Shown here: piece by piece, positions 40,141 to 48,742 of the stretch
Layout of the letters: the number at the start of each line of letters is the position of its first letter
How positions within the stretch are numbered: position 1 is the first letter of the stretch
Source: an uncultured Eubacteriales bacterium
GTDB taxonomy: Bacteria > Bacillota > Clostridia > Oscillospirales > Oscillospiraceae
Length of the DNA: 51,080 nucleotides
Assembly (NCBI GenBank): GCA_900316205.1
Contig: ONBX01000014.1
Location: 1-51,080 of the forward strand
Direction: 5' to 3'
Notes under the pieces: model-generated
Told to the model about the DNA's origin: nothing
Database searches by the model: none
What the model saw: only the letters and a program-made list of their open reading frames with translations
Program-made: the position numbers and the translations under genes

Positions 40141-41021
40141 TCAGATCTCATAAGCTGCCAGCCTTGCGTTCAGCGTGTTCAGCACCCGCTTTTTGTTCCG
40201 TGTCCAGTCCGGAGCCAGGAGGAGCTTGCCGGGGCCGTCCCCGGTGATGCGGTGAAACACCGTCTCCGGTGGCAATATGGCGGCACTCTCTTCGATCAAG
40301 TCAGCGTATTCCTCCAGACTCAGCAGGGAAAAGGGCTGCCGCTTGTATGCCTCCCCCAGCTCGGTCCCCTCCAGGATGTGGAGCATCTGCAGCTTCACCC
40401 CGTCCGGGGGCGGGTCCAGGGCGGCAAGATACCGGACGCTCTGGAGCATGTCCTCCCGTGTCTCCCCGGGAAGGCCGAAAATCAGGTGTACCACCACGAG
40501 GAAGCCCTCCCGCTTGAGCCGGGCATAGCTCTCCCGGAAGACCTCCAGCGGGTAAGCCCGGTGAATGCGCCGGGCGGTGTCCTCGTGAGCGGTCTGCAGG
40601 CCAAGCTCCAGCCAGACCGGTTTTATGGCCTGCAGCTGGCGGAGCATGGCCATCACGTCCTCCCCAGGCAGTCCGGCCGGGTGCCCAGGGACAGGGCCAC
40701 GATCTCCGGCCGCTCCAGCACCTGGCGGTAGAGGGGCAGGAGCCGGGCCGGGTCCCCGTAGGTGTTGGTGAAGGACTGGAAATAGGCGATGAACTTTTTC
40801 GCATCGGTCTTCTGCCGAATGCGGGCTTTGGCCTCCTCCAGCTGCTGGCCGATGGGCGCGAAGGCGGCGGCAAAGTCCCCGGAGCCGCCGGCGGAGCAGA
40901 AGCTGCAGCCGCCGTATCCCAGCGTTCCGTCCCGGTTGGGACAGCTGCAGCCGGAAGAAAGGGAGAGCTTATATACTTTTTCGCCGTACTGCTCCCGCAG
41001 CACCGTGCCGAGTCTGCGCAT
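40141..41021 (-). pseudogene. TIGR01212-like radical SAM protein with a frameshift
   Basis: The first part (41021 down to 40653) begins MRRLGTVLREQYGEKVYKLS. It carries the iron-sulfur cysteines of CSCPNRDGTLGYGGCSFC and runs to LSLGTRPDCLGRT before stopping. The second part (40656 down to 40141) continues the family: RQLQAIKPVWLELGLQT, HLIFGLPGETREDMLQSV and LLHILEGTELGEAYK. The expected text between is DCLPGEDV; loss of four bases, or of one, near 40659-40672 breaks the frame. A doubled TGCC could have slipped. The function of this radical SAM family is not firmly established. Either a recent pseudogene or a sequencing error. Confidence 0.88.
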
Positions 41022-41090
41022 GCTCGGCTCTCCTTCTGAAAAGGGTTCCGGGGCCTGAAAACGCGTTCAGACCCCGGAATGCCGCTTTGT

Positions 41091-41696
41091 TCAGAGCGTC
41101 CGTTCCCAGACGCCGCCTTTTTGGGCATAGCCCATCTTTTTCAGGTAGGCCACATGGCCCTCCTCCGCGTGCTCGTAGCGCAGCAGCCGCAGACCCTCCT
41201 GGCCCAGGTGCTCCACCAGGTAGCGGCCCTCGGAGCTGTCCCGGTAGGCGGGGGTGCTGTAATCCAGCGCCACGTCCAGCACGCCGTCCCGCTCGGTGCC
41301 CAGCAGGAGACCCGCCGCCGTATCCCCGTGGCAGACCAGCCAGGCCCGGTTCAGTTCTTCGTCGCTCCAGTTGCGGCCGGGGAAGCACTTGGCGATATCC
41401 TCCCGGTGCTCCCGGAGGAAGAAGTCCACGTAGTCCCCGCCGGGCGTCAGGCTCACCAGACGGTAGTTGGGCTCGCTGTTGCGGAGCTTCCAGAGATAAT
41501 AGAGGTTGATGAGCACCAGGCAGATGTTCATGATCATGGTGGGATAGGAGTGGATCAGCAGGGCATAGACGGCAAAGATGATGCCGCCCACGCAGTTCAC
41601 AAGTCTCAGCTTCACCACCGAGGTCATCAGGAAGGACACCAGCACCAGGCCGGAGCCCACATAACCGATGATCTCATAAATCGCTGCAGTTGACAT
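41091..41696 (-). CDS. YgjV-like membrane protein fused to a soluble domain
   Basis: The first 75 residues hold three hydrophobic segments: IGYVGSGLVLVSFLM, LVNCVGGIIFAVYALLI and IMNICLVLINLYYLW. They resemble the YgjV inner-membrane domain. The C-terminal 125 residues (from about 85) include VSLTPGGDYVDFFLREHRED and AEEGHVAYLKKMGYAQKGGV, the latter like the end of a GNAT acetyltransferase. ATG 41696 follows AAGGAA. The cysE gene is 28 nt upstream. Confidence 0.7.
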   Translation of the reverse strand: MSTAAIYEIIGYVGSGLVLVSFLMTSVVKLRLVNCVGGIIFAVYALLIHSYPTMIMNICLVLINLYYLWKLRNSEPNYRLVSLTPGGDYVDFFLREHREDIAKCFPGRNWSDEELNRAWLVCHGDTAAGLLLGTERDGVLDVALDYSTPAYRDSSEGRYLVEHLGQEGLRLLRYEHAEEGHVAYLKKMGYAQKGGVWERTL

Positions 41697-41724
41697 ACAA
41701 TCGTTCCTTTCGTATTGGGGCGGA

Positions 41725-42393
41725 TCAGATGATCCAGTCGTCGGGCCGCTCCATCTCCAGCTCGCTCTCCCGGTGCTTCAGGCGGGCAAGCTCCTCCCGC
41801 AGGGCGGCCAGGTCCGAGGTGATGGGGTCGGGCACGTCGTGGACGTGGTCCACTTCCTTCACGTAATCGATCTTCTGTCCGGCCAGACGCACCACCCGGG
41901 CGGGAATGCCCACGGCGGTGCTGTTTTCGGGGATGTCCTTCAATACAACGGAGTTTGCCGCCACACGGCTGCCCGAGCCGATGGTGATGGGACCCAGCAC
42001 CTTGGCGCCGGTGCCGATGAGGACATTGTTGCCGATGGTGGGGTGGCGCTTGCCCACGTCCTTGCCGGTGCCGCCCAGGGTGACGCCGTGGTAAATCAGG
42101 CAGTCGTCCCCGATCTCGGCGGTCTCGCCGATGACAAGGCCCATGCCGTGGTCGATGACCAGGCGCTTGCCGATGGTGGCGCCGGGGTGGATCTCGATGC
42201 CGGTGCGGCGGCGGCTGGCCTGGGAGATCAGGCGGGCCAGAAAGTGCAGCCCATGGGTATAGCACCAGTGGGCCCGGCGGTGGCTGCGCACGGCCTTGAG
42301 ACCGGGGTAGAGCAGCAGCACCTCCAGGGCGGAGCGGGCCGCGGGGTCCCGCGCCTGATAGGCGCGGATGGTGTCTTTCAAATCTTCAAACAT
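41725..42393 (-). CDS. cysE: Serine O-acetyltransferase
   Basis: The 222-residue protein starts [20 protein letters not shown]. The left-handed beta helix with hexapeptide repeats is plain in [40 protein letters not shown] and [20 protein letters not shown]. The catalytic DHGMG and HGVTLGGTG motifs are intact. It acetylates serine with acetyl-CoA in the first step of cysteine synthesis. The short N-terminal domain is typical of Firmicutes. Its promoter lies 100 bp upstream. No T-box or other riboswitch is visible. Confidence 0.94.
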   Translation of the reverse strand: MFEDLKDTIRAYQARDPAARSALEVLLLYPGLKAVRSHRRAHWCYTHGLHFLARLISQASRRRTGIEIHPGATIGKRLVIDHGMGLVIGETAEIGDDCLIYHGVTLGGTGKDVGKRHPTIGNNVLIGTGAKVLGPITIGSGSRVAANSVVLKDIPENSTAVGIPARVVRLAGQKIDYVKEVDHVHDVPDPITSDLAALREELARLKHRESELEMERPDDWII

Positions 42394-42496
42394 GCCGAAC
42401 TTCCTTTCCTTCTCTTTATGCTATGCAGAGGAAGGGACATCGGCCAAAAGGGGGAAACAGCATATGCGTACCTCTGGATCACAGACTGAACAATTC

Positions 42497-42526
42497 ATTA
42501 TATCCCGAACGGGCCCGGACTGTCAA
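42497..42526 (-). promoter_or_regulatory. cysE promoter
   Basis: On the minus strand TTGACA (42526-42521) and TATAAT (42502-42497) have an 18-bp spacer, about 100 bp before the cysE start. Confidence 0.82.
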
Positions 42527-42580
42527 CGGAAAGCGGCGCTTTCCCGGGCAGAATTCTCCCCCGGAAAAGAACAGAGAATC

Positions 42581-42609
42581 TTGCAAACAGACAAGGCGGG
42601 TGTTATACT
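42581..42609 (+). promoter_or_regulatory. Promoter of the LRR gene cluster
   Basis: TTGCAA (42581-42586) and TATACT (42604-42609) are 17 bp apart; the first LRR gene starts 31 bp later. Confidence 0.75.
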
Positions 42610-42640
42610 GAAAGATAGCAAAAAATGGGGGTACTGTGAG

Positions 42641-44473
42641 ATGAAACACAACAGCTTTTTATCCAAGCTGATCGCGCTGCTCTACATCGCGGGGCTCTTC
42701 TTCCTGGGGGTGAGCCCCCCGGTCATTGCCGAGGAGAAGCAGGACGGCACCGTGGCGCCCAAGCCCGTGGCCGAGGCGCTGACCGAAGTGGAGCAAAACT
42801 TTGAGGCGGAGACCGTCACCACCGGCACCCGGGAGCTGACCATGGTCCTGCAGCCGGGGGAAACCGCCAAGCTCAAGGACTTTGACAAGCTGGAGAAGCT
42901 GGACGCCACCGGCAGCACCAACTATGAGGAGCTGCGGGACTGGGGTCTGGAGCATCCGGAGGTGGAGCTTCTGTACACGGTGTATCTGCCGGGAGGACAG
43001 GAGGTCCCCAACACGGCGGAGTCCGTGGATCTGACCGGCCTTCGGAGCGAGGATGCCGAGGAGACCGCAAGGCTCCTGGGCTTTGTGCCCCCGCTGCGCT
43101 CCGTGGAGCTGGGCAGCCCTGACGCGGGTACCCGGATCACCACCGCGGACCTGGATCTGATGAAGGCCGCTCTGCCCGAGGCGGAGCTGCACTATACCGT
43201 GACCCTGCTGGGCAAGCCCCTGGATCCCAAGGCGGAGAGCCTGGATCTCAGCGAGCTCAGGCATGAGGATGTGGAAGGCGCCGCGGCGGCCCTCTCGGGA
43301 CTGCCCGAACTGAAGGAGCTTACCCTGGCCGGCGGCGAGGAGGGGCTGAGCCTGGAGGACGCCCTGATCATTGCCAATGCCGCCCCCAAGGCGGTGGTGT
43401 CCTACCCGGTGAGCCTCTACGGCGTGGACTTTGACCTTTCCGACGAGGGTCTGGATCTGAACCACATCTGGATGGACGACCAGGGCGAGGGAATCCGGCA
43501 GGTGCTGCCCTGCATGCGCGCCTGCACCTGGCTGGATATGGACAGCTGTGGCGTGGACAACGAGCACATGGCCCAGATCCGGGACGAGAACCCCAACGTG
43601 GAAGTGATCTGGCGGGTGAATTTCGGCTCCAACTATTCCGTACGCACCAATGTGACCAAGATCCTGGCCTCCATGCCCTCCAAGGGCGGCGCCCTGTATG
43701 ACAGCGTGGGCGATGCCCTGCAGTACTGCACCAAGGTCCGCTATCTGGACCTGGGCCACAACGAGGGCATCACCGACTTCTCCTTCATCCGCAACATGCC
43801 GGATCTGGAGGTGGTGATCGTGTCCATGACCGGGATCACCGACCTGAGCCCCTTTACCGTCTGCAAGAACCTGCTGTACATGGAGATCGGCTGCACCCCC
43901 CTGGCGGACGTGAGCCCCCTGGCCGAGTGCAAGACCCTGAAGCATCTGAACATCGGCACCAACGCCAACATCCGGGACATCAGCGCCCTCTATGACCTGG
44001 ATCTGAAGCGCCTGTGGATCGGCAGCTATACCCCGGTCCCCGCTGACCAGGTGGCCGAAATGCAGGAACGGCACCCCTCCTGCATCATCAACACCACCGC
44101 CCCCTCCGGCCTGGAGCGGGACGCCAACGGCGGCGCCATCAACGAGGGCTTCATCCTGGGCTGGAAGAACTACCAGAATTATCTGACGGAGGACTGGGCG
44201 ATCTATGCCGCCACCCACGCCTTCCCGGCCCAGCGCCCCATCGGCTGGTTCAAGGTGATCTTCAAGTGCTTTGAATACAACAAGGCCACCGGGGCCTATG
44301 CCTTTTCCTGGAACGATCCGCTCTACGAAGCCCACGACGGCTGGATCCAGCCGGTGAACACCAAGGTGATCGACACCTCCTTCCTGAATGAGGATTGGGA
44401 AGATCCCGCCTCCATCATCCCGGACGTGCTGGAGGATCCTCCCGGAGAGACCCTTTACGAATCTGAACGCTGA
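42641..44473 (+). CDS. Secreted leucine-rich-repeat protein 1, 610 aa
   Basis: ATG 42641 is the first start downstream of the promoter. A Sec signal peptide (FLSKLIALLYIAGLFFLGVS, cleavage likely after VIA near residue 30) is followed by two beta-grasp-like repeats (about 55-240). A leucine-rich-repeat block covers about 365-470 (DALQYCTKVRYLDLGHNEGI, FIRNMPDLEVVIVSMTGITD, KNLLYMEIGCTPLADVSPLA, TLKHLNIGTNANIRDISALY). A C-terminal domain with KRLWIGSYTP and GWFKVIFKCFEYN ends the protein. It has no lipobox, unlike the two following paralogues. Cell surface function is likely; the ligand is unknown. Confidence 0.85.
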   Translation: MKHNSFLSKLIALLYIAGLFFLGVSPPVIAEEKQDGTVAPKPVAEALTEVEQNFEAETVTTGTRELTMVLQPGETAKLKDFDKLEKLDATGSTNYEELRDWGLEHPEVELLYTVYLPGGQEVPNTAESVDLTGLRSEDAEETARLLGFVPPLRSVELGSPDAGTRITTADLDLMKAALPEAELHYTVTLLGKPLDPKAESLDLSELRHEDVEGAAAALSGLPELKELTLAGGEEGLSLEDALIIANAAPKAVVSYPVSLYGVDFDLSDEGLDLNHIWMDDQGEGIRQVLPCMRACTWLDMDSCGVDNEHMAQIRDENPNVEVIWRVNFGSNYSVRTNVTKILASMPSKGGALYDSVGDALQYCTKVRYLDLGHNEGITDFSFIRNMPDLEVVIVSMTGITDLSPFTVCKNLLYMEIGCTPLADVSPLAECKTLKHLNIGTNANIRDISALYDLDLKRLWIGSYTPVPADQVAEMQERHPSCIINTTAPSGLERDANGGAINEGFILGWKNYQNYLTEDWAIYAATHAFPAQRPIGWFKVIFKCFEYNKATGAYAFSWNDPLYEAHDGWIQPVNTKVIDTSFLNEDWEDPASIIPDVLEDPPGETLYESER

Positions 44474-44503
44474 TCGGCGCCTGTCGCCGAACGGAGGCCC
44501 ATT

Positions 44504-46114
44504 ATGCGGAAGATCCCCATTGCCTGTCTCCTCTGCTTTTTGATCCTGCTGCTGGCCGGCTGTGCCGGTCCTGCTGCGCCGGCTGTACATCAGGACGGCG
44601 CCCCTGCCCAGACTTCCGGGCAGGTGGATGCCGACGCTCCCACCCAGACGGCGGAGCCCACACCCTCTCCAAGCCCGGACCCCACCCTGTTTGCAGCGGG
44701 GGAGGCCGCCTGGGACACGGAGGAACTGGAGATGACGCTGCAGCCCGGCGAGACCGCCCTGCTGGACAGCCTCTCGCAGTTGAAAGCGCTGGATGCCCGG
44801 GGAAGCGCCTGCTATGAAGAGCTCCTCGCCTGGAGCAGGGAACACCCGGAGGTGGAGGTCAGATTCACGGTGCCGGTGCCCGGCCTGGGAGATCTGGACA
44901 GCGACACGGAGACCCTGGATCTCACGGAGAAATCGCCGGAGGAGATCCTGAAGGCGGCGGACAGTCTGACCTATCTGCCGCAGCTGAAGGAACTCAGCCT
45001 GCCCGCGGGAGAGGAGGGGCTGGACCTGGATCAGGCGCTCTCCATTGCGGAAAAGCTGCCGGATACCGTCATCGCCTATCCCTTCACGATCTACGGCCAG
45101 GAGGCGGATCTGTCCGACACGGAGTTGGTCCTCTTCCACACCCGGGTCTATGACCAGGGCGAGGAGGTCCGCCGGGTGCTGCCCTGCATGCACGCCTGCA
45201 CCTGGCTGGACATGGACAGCTGCGGTGTGGATAACGAGCACATGGCCCGGATCCGGGACGAAAACCCGGATGTGGAAGTGATCTGGCGGGTCTGGTTCGG
45301 CGAGAACTACTCCGTGCGCACCAACGTGACCAAGATCCTGGCCTCCATGCCCTCTCAGGGCGGGATGGTGCTGGACGGAAACGTGGAGGGCCTTTACTAC
45401 TGCACCAATGTCCGTTATCTGGACCTGGGGCACAACGAGATGCTGACGGACTTCGGCTTCGTGCGGAACATGCCGGATCTGGAGCTTGCGATCATTTCCA
45501 TGGCGCCGACCACGGACCTGAGCCCCTTCGCCGGCTTGCAGCACCTGCGCTACCTGGAGATGGGCCTCACCGAAATCAGCGACCTGAGCCCGCTGGCCTC
45601 CTGCCCGGAGCTGCGGCATCTGAACATCGGCACCAATGCCAATATCCGGGACATCAGTCCCCTGTACGATACCCCGCTCAAGCGCCTGTGGATCGGATCC
45701 TATACCCCGATCCCGGAGGAGCAGGTGGAGAAGATGCAGCAGCTGCATCCCGACTGTGTGATCAACACCACCATTCCCTCCGGCCTGGAGCGGGCGGAAA
45801 ACGGCGGCGTCTTCAACGAGGGCTTCACCATCAACTGGAAGAACTACACCCTGCCCCTGGATTGGCGGGGCTCCCAGCCCATCGGCTGGTACAAGGTGGT
45901 CGCCAAGTGCTTTGACTATGCCCACGGCGGAAGGGCCTATGCCTTCTGCTGGAACGACCCCAAATACTGGGGAAACGATCCCTATGCCAAACCCATCAAC
46001 GTGCAGGTGTGGGACACCTCCTTCCTCTTTGAGAACTGGACCGATCCCCACCAGGACGAACCGGAAGATCCGGATGCGCCTCCGGGCGTGCTTCTGTACG
46101 AACTGGAACACTGA
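44504..46114 (+). CDS. Leucine-rich-repeat lipoprotein 2, 536 aa
   Basis: ATG 44504 follows GGAGG. The lipobox LLAGC (Cys20) marks a lipoprotein. A Pro/Thr/Ser-rich spacer (about 25-65) precedes the conserved part. The middle and C-terminal parts align closely with protein 1 (LPCMHACTWLDMDSCGVDNE, NVRYLDLGHNEMLTDFGFVR, LRHLNIGTNANIRDISPLYD, GSYTPIPEEQVEKMQQLHPD). Only one beta-grasp-type repeat is present. It is 30 nt after gene 1, so they share a transcript. Confidence 0.87.
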   Translation: MRKIPIACLLCFLILLLAGCAGPAAPAVHQDGAPAQTSGQVDADAPTQTAEPTPSPSPDPTLFAAGEAAWDTEELEMTLQPGETALLDSLSQLKALDARGSACYEELLAWSREHPEVEVRFTVPVPGLGDLDSDTETLDLTEKSPEEILKAADSLTYLPQLKELSLPAGEEGLDLDQALSIAEKLPDTVIAYPFTIYGQEADLSDTELVLFHTRVYDQGEEVRRVLPCMHACTWLDMDSCGVDNEHMARIRDENPDVEVIWRVWFGENYSVRTNVTKILASMPSQGGMVLDGNVEGLYYCTNVRYLDLGHNEMLTDFGFVRNMPDLELAIISMAPTTDLSPFAGLQHLRYLEMGLTEISDLSPLASCPELRHLNIGTNANIRDISPLYDTPLKRLWIGSYTPIPEEQVEKMQQLHPDCVINTTIPSGLERAENGGVFNEGFTINWKNYTLPLDWRGSQPIGWYKVVAKCFDYAHGGRAYAFCWNDPKYWGNDPYAKPINVQVWDTSFLFENWTDPHQDEPEDPDAPPGVLLYELEH

Positions 46115-46135
46115 GAAGAAAAAGAGGAGATCCCA

Positions 46136-47653
46136 ATGCGAAACCGTCGCCTGATATCCCTGACGCTGTGCCTGTTGATGCTCTCTTCCCTGCTGGCGGG
46201 CTGCAGCACCGTGCAGGAACCTGCCGTCGCCCCGGGAACGCCCGCTGCCCCCGCGGCGGAGACCGCGCCCACCCCGGCGGAGGAGAGCGGGGAAGCGCCT
46301 GCCGCCGAAGCGGAAGCCGCCGCGGAGCCCACAGCGGAACCGACCCCGGAGCCCACCGAAGAGCCCGCGCCGGAGGAGATCCGGCTCAGTGCCGGAAGCT
46401 TTCCCAAGGACAGCCGGGAGCTGAGCGCTGTGGTCACGGCGGAGGATCTGCCCCTGCTGGAGAGCTTTCCGGAGCTCAAAACCGCGGACTTCCGGGGCAG
46501 CGATTGCCAGCGAGAGCTGGTGGACTGGGCCCTGCAGCATCCCGAGGTCCGGGTGCGCTGCGAAGTGACGCTCTCCGACGGGACCAGGCTGGACGCCGAC
46601 ACGAAGGAACTGACGCTGCCTGATACGGTCCCCGGTGAGGACCTGCTGAAGCTGGTCCTGCTGCCGGAGCTGCGCGCCGTGGAGCTGGGCGAATGCGAGG
46701 ACGCTGCCGCAAGCCCCCTGGACTGGGCCGCTCTGGCCCGGGCCGAGGCTGCCTGTCCCGGGGCGAAGTTCCACTATGCCTTCCGTCTGTACGGCAAGGA
46801 ATTTGACCTGCAGAGCACGGAAATGGACCTGAACCACATCACCATGGACGATGAGGGCGCGCTGGTCAAAAAGGTGGCTGCCTGCCTGCCGGATCTGGCG
46901 CTGCTGGACATGGACTTCTGCGAGGTCTCCGACGAGGCCATGGCCCAGATCCGGGATTCCCTGCCTGAGACCGAGGTGATCTGGCGGATCTGGTTCGGCA
47001 AGGGGCGTGCCGGCGGCTATACGGCCCGCACCAACGCCATCAGGCTGCTGGCCTCCAACCCGGACTGGGGCGGCGAGCTGACCCCGGAGAATACGAAGAG
47101 CCTGCAGTACTGCACCAAGGTGAAATATCTGGACCTGGGCCACAACAACCTGCTCACCGACATCTCCTTTGTGGAGAACATGCCGGACCTGGAGGTGGTG
47201 ATCCTGGCCATGAGCGGCGTCAGCGATCTGCGGCCCCTGATGTCCTGCCCGAAGCTGGAGTACCTGGAGATCCAGACCTCGGCCATCGGGGATCTGCGGC
47301 CCCTGGCGGGCATGACCAATCTGCGCCACCTGAATATCGCCTACAACTTCGCCGTGACGGATATCACGCCTCTCTACGGGCTGACGGAGCTGGAGCGGCT
47401 CTGGATCGGCTGCGTGGACCCGGTGCCCCGGGAGCAGATCGAGGAGATGCAGCGCCGGGCTCCCCAGTGCGAGATCGATGTGGAGTCCCGGGATCCCACC
47501 GAGGGCAACTGGCGCTATATCAGCTTTGACGAGTTTGGCGTCGGCACCAACCACCCCCGCTATGCCCTGCTGCGCGAGCAGTTTGACTACGGCAGCACCC
47601 CCTGGTGCTATAACTACATCGACAGCGACCCGCTGTATTATCCGCACGACTAA
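46136..47653 (+). CDS. Leucine-rich-repeat lipoprotein 3, 505 aa
   Basis: ATG 46136 follows GAGGAGAT. Lipobox SLLAGC (Cys23) and an Ala/Pro/Glu-rich spacer (about 25-82) precede the conserved core: LLDMDFCEVSDEAMAQIRDS, KVKYLDLGHNNLLTDISFVE, LEYLEIQTSAIGDLRPLAGM and LRHLNIAYNFAVTDITPLYG. It ends with a short C-terminus and lacks the GWFKVIFKCF-like domain of proteins 1 and 2. It is the most diverged of the three tandem paralogues. Confidence 0.87.
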   Translation: MRNRRLISLTLCLLMLSSLLAGCSTVQEPAVAPGTPAAPAAETAPTPAEESGEAPAAEAEAAAEPTAEPTPEPTEEPAPEEIRLSAGSFPKDSRELSAVVTAEDLPLLESFPELKTADFRGSDCQRELVDWALQHPEVRVRCEVTLSDGTRLDADTKELTLPDTVPGEDLLKLVLLPELRAVELGECEDAAASPLDWAALARAEAACPGAKFHYAFRLYGKEFDLQSTEMDLNHITMDDEGALVKKVAACLPDLALLDMDFCEVSDEAMAQIRDSLPETEVIWRIWFGKGRAGGYTARTNAIRLLASNPDWGGELTPENTKSLQYCTKVKYLDLGHNNLLTDISFVENMPDLEVVILAMSGVSDLRPLMSCPKLEYLEIQTSAIGDLRPLAGMTNLRHLNIAYNFAVTDITPLYGLTELERLWIGCVDPVPREQIEEMQRRAPQCEIDVESRDPTEGNWRYISFDEFGVGTNHPRYALLREQFDYGSTPWCYNYIDSDPLYYPHD

Positions 47654-47770
47654 AAGAAATCGTGAAGAACGATGGTATCCCCTGCGGGATGGATCAAGAA
47701 AACACGCAGGACACCCGGCCTTTGCGAAAGAAGGTGCTGTCTCAAAATGCGGCAAGGCGGAAAAAGCGCC

Positions 47771-47914
47771 GTAGGGGCGGCTAGCAGCCGCCCGGCAGAG
47801 CCGGTTTGAAGCAGCACAAAAATGTGAGGCGCATTCGCAGGTAAGTACGAATGCGCCTCACATTTCTTGCTTTTTGACATATTACCGCGCGGGCGGCTGG
47901 TAGCCGCCCCTACG
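47771..47914. repeat. Composite REP-palindrome-REP element, copy 4
   Basis: The outer arms are GTAGGGGCGGCTAGCAGCCG at 47771 and GGCGGCTGGTAGCCGCCCCT ending 47914, each a stem. The centre is a perfect 18-bp inverted repeat (47820-47837 with 47848-47865) whose core here is GGCGCATTCG instead of GGCGAATTCG. It lies between LRR gene 3 and the cobalamin-riboswitch operon, and the run TTGCTTTTTG after the stem could end transcription. Confidence 0.85.
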
Positions 47915-47993
47915 TTCATTTACGGACTTTTGAGACAGCCCCTCCTTCATCTGCTGCGGCAGAGAGAATACTGTCATGATTTGCCTCTTTTGC

Positions 47994-48022
47994 TTGAACC
48001 CCGGCGGGGAACGTGCTATACT
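47994..48022 (+). promoter_or_regulatory. Promoter of the cobalamin-riboswitch operon
   Basis: TTGAAC (47994-47999) and TATACT (48017-48022) are 17 bp apart; the aptamer starts about 15 nt later. Confidence 0.78.
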
Positions 48023-48037
48023 CTCCCCGCAAGCAAA

Positions 48038-48200
48038 TCGGACCGGGATGCAGGCGGGACCATGCCCGACCTGCTCAACAGGGGAATCTGGGTGAAATAC
48101 TGTTGTCTGATTACTATCAGATAATAGTATCATTCCCTCGCGGGGCCGCCACTGTGAAGCGGAGGTACTCCTCCCGAAGTCAGAAAACCTGCCCGGACAG
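48038..48200 (+). promoter_or_regulatory. Cobalamin (B12) riboswitch
   Basis: The conserved blocks are in order: GATGCAGGCGGGAC (P1/P2 side), CAGGGGAATCTGGGTGAAAT, a peripheral hairpin TACTGTTGTCTGAT/ATCAGATAATAGTA, then GCGGGGCCGCCACTGTGAAG and CCGAAGTCAGAAAACCTGCC closing P1 with GCAGG. These match the cobalamin riboswitch consensus. It should lower expression of the DUF4430/ECF genes when corrinoid is abundant. Confidence 0.92.
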
Positions 48201-48254
48201 TGAATTTCACAACGCTGTGTCGTACAAGGAACCGCGGAACCCGGTCAAAGTATG

Positions 48255-48292
48255 GTGCGGCGTGGCTTTGCCATGCCCGCCCTCTCTTTTTC
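48255..48292 (+). terminator. Terminator between the B12 riboswitch and the DUF4430 gene
   Basis: GGCGTGGC (48259-48266) pairs with GCCATGCC (48270-48277), followed by CGCCCTCTCTTTTTCTTT. It lies about 50 bp before the DUF4430 start and is the probable expression platform. Confidence 0.75.
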
Positions 48293-48343
48293 TTTGTGCG
48301 ATTTCCGATGGCCGACAGGCCGAACAAAGAAAGGAGAGATCGT

Positions 48344-48742
48344 ATGTCCAAAAACACAAAAAAGATCCTTGCCGTGGTCCTTCTGCTTGTGGTCCTCGCG
48401 GCGGCGGTACTCGCGTACCAGCATTTTAAACCCCAGGCGTCCGAGGGCGCCAAAACCGTGACCGTTGAGGTGGTCCACAAGGACGAGAGCAAGAAGGAAT
48501 TCGTCCTGCACACCGATGCGGAGAACCTCCACGACGCGCTGGATGAGCAGAAGCTCATTGAGGGCGAGGATCGGGGCGGCTTCTTCATGGTGCTGGTGGT
48601 GGACGGTGAGACCGCCGACTATGATGTGGACGGCTCCTACTGGGCCATGATGCAGGATGGCGAGTGGATGATGACCGGCGTGGACGACACCATGATCCAG
48701 GATGGCGACCACTATGAATTCGTCTACACCCCCGCGGCCTAA
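48344..48742 (+). CDS. DUF4430-domain exported protein (transcobalamin-like fold)
   Basis: ATG 48344 follows AAAGGAGAGATC; 132 residues. An N-terminal signal anchor (KKILAVVLLLVVLAAAVLAY) is followed by a beta-grasp DUF4430 domain (about 40-130) with the typical NLHDALDEQKLIE and DYDVDGSYWAMMQDGEWMMT. Known DUF4430 proteins resemble the C-terminal domain of transcobalamin. Behind a B12 riboswitch and overlapping the ECF S component gene, it is probably a corrinoid-binding helper at the cell surface. The role is inference. Confidence 0.88.
   Translation: MSKNTKKILAVVLLLVVLAAAVLAYQHFKPQASEGAKTVTVEVVHKDESKKEFVLHTDAENLHDALDEQKLIEGEDRGGFFMVLVVDGETADYDVDGSYWAMMQDGEWMMTGVDDTMIQDGDHYEFVYTPAA

Noticed and set aside
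42394-42496. A T-box or other riboswitch upstream of cysE
   Set aside because: The leader is only about 100 nt and shows no T-box motif.
42659-47755. A 1,698-aa open frame antisense to the three LRR genes
   Set aside because: The plus-strand genes have promoters, ribosome binding sites, signal peptides and family motifs. The antisense frame has none and has the composition of a shadow caused by G+C-rich codon use.
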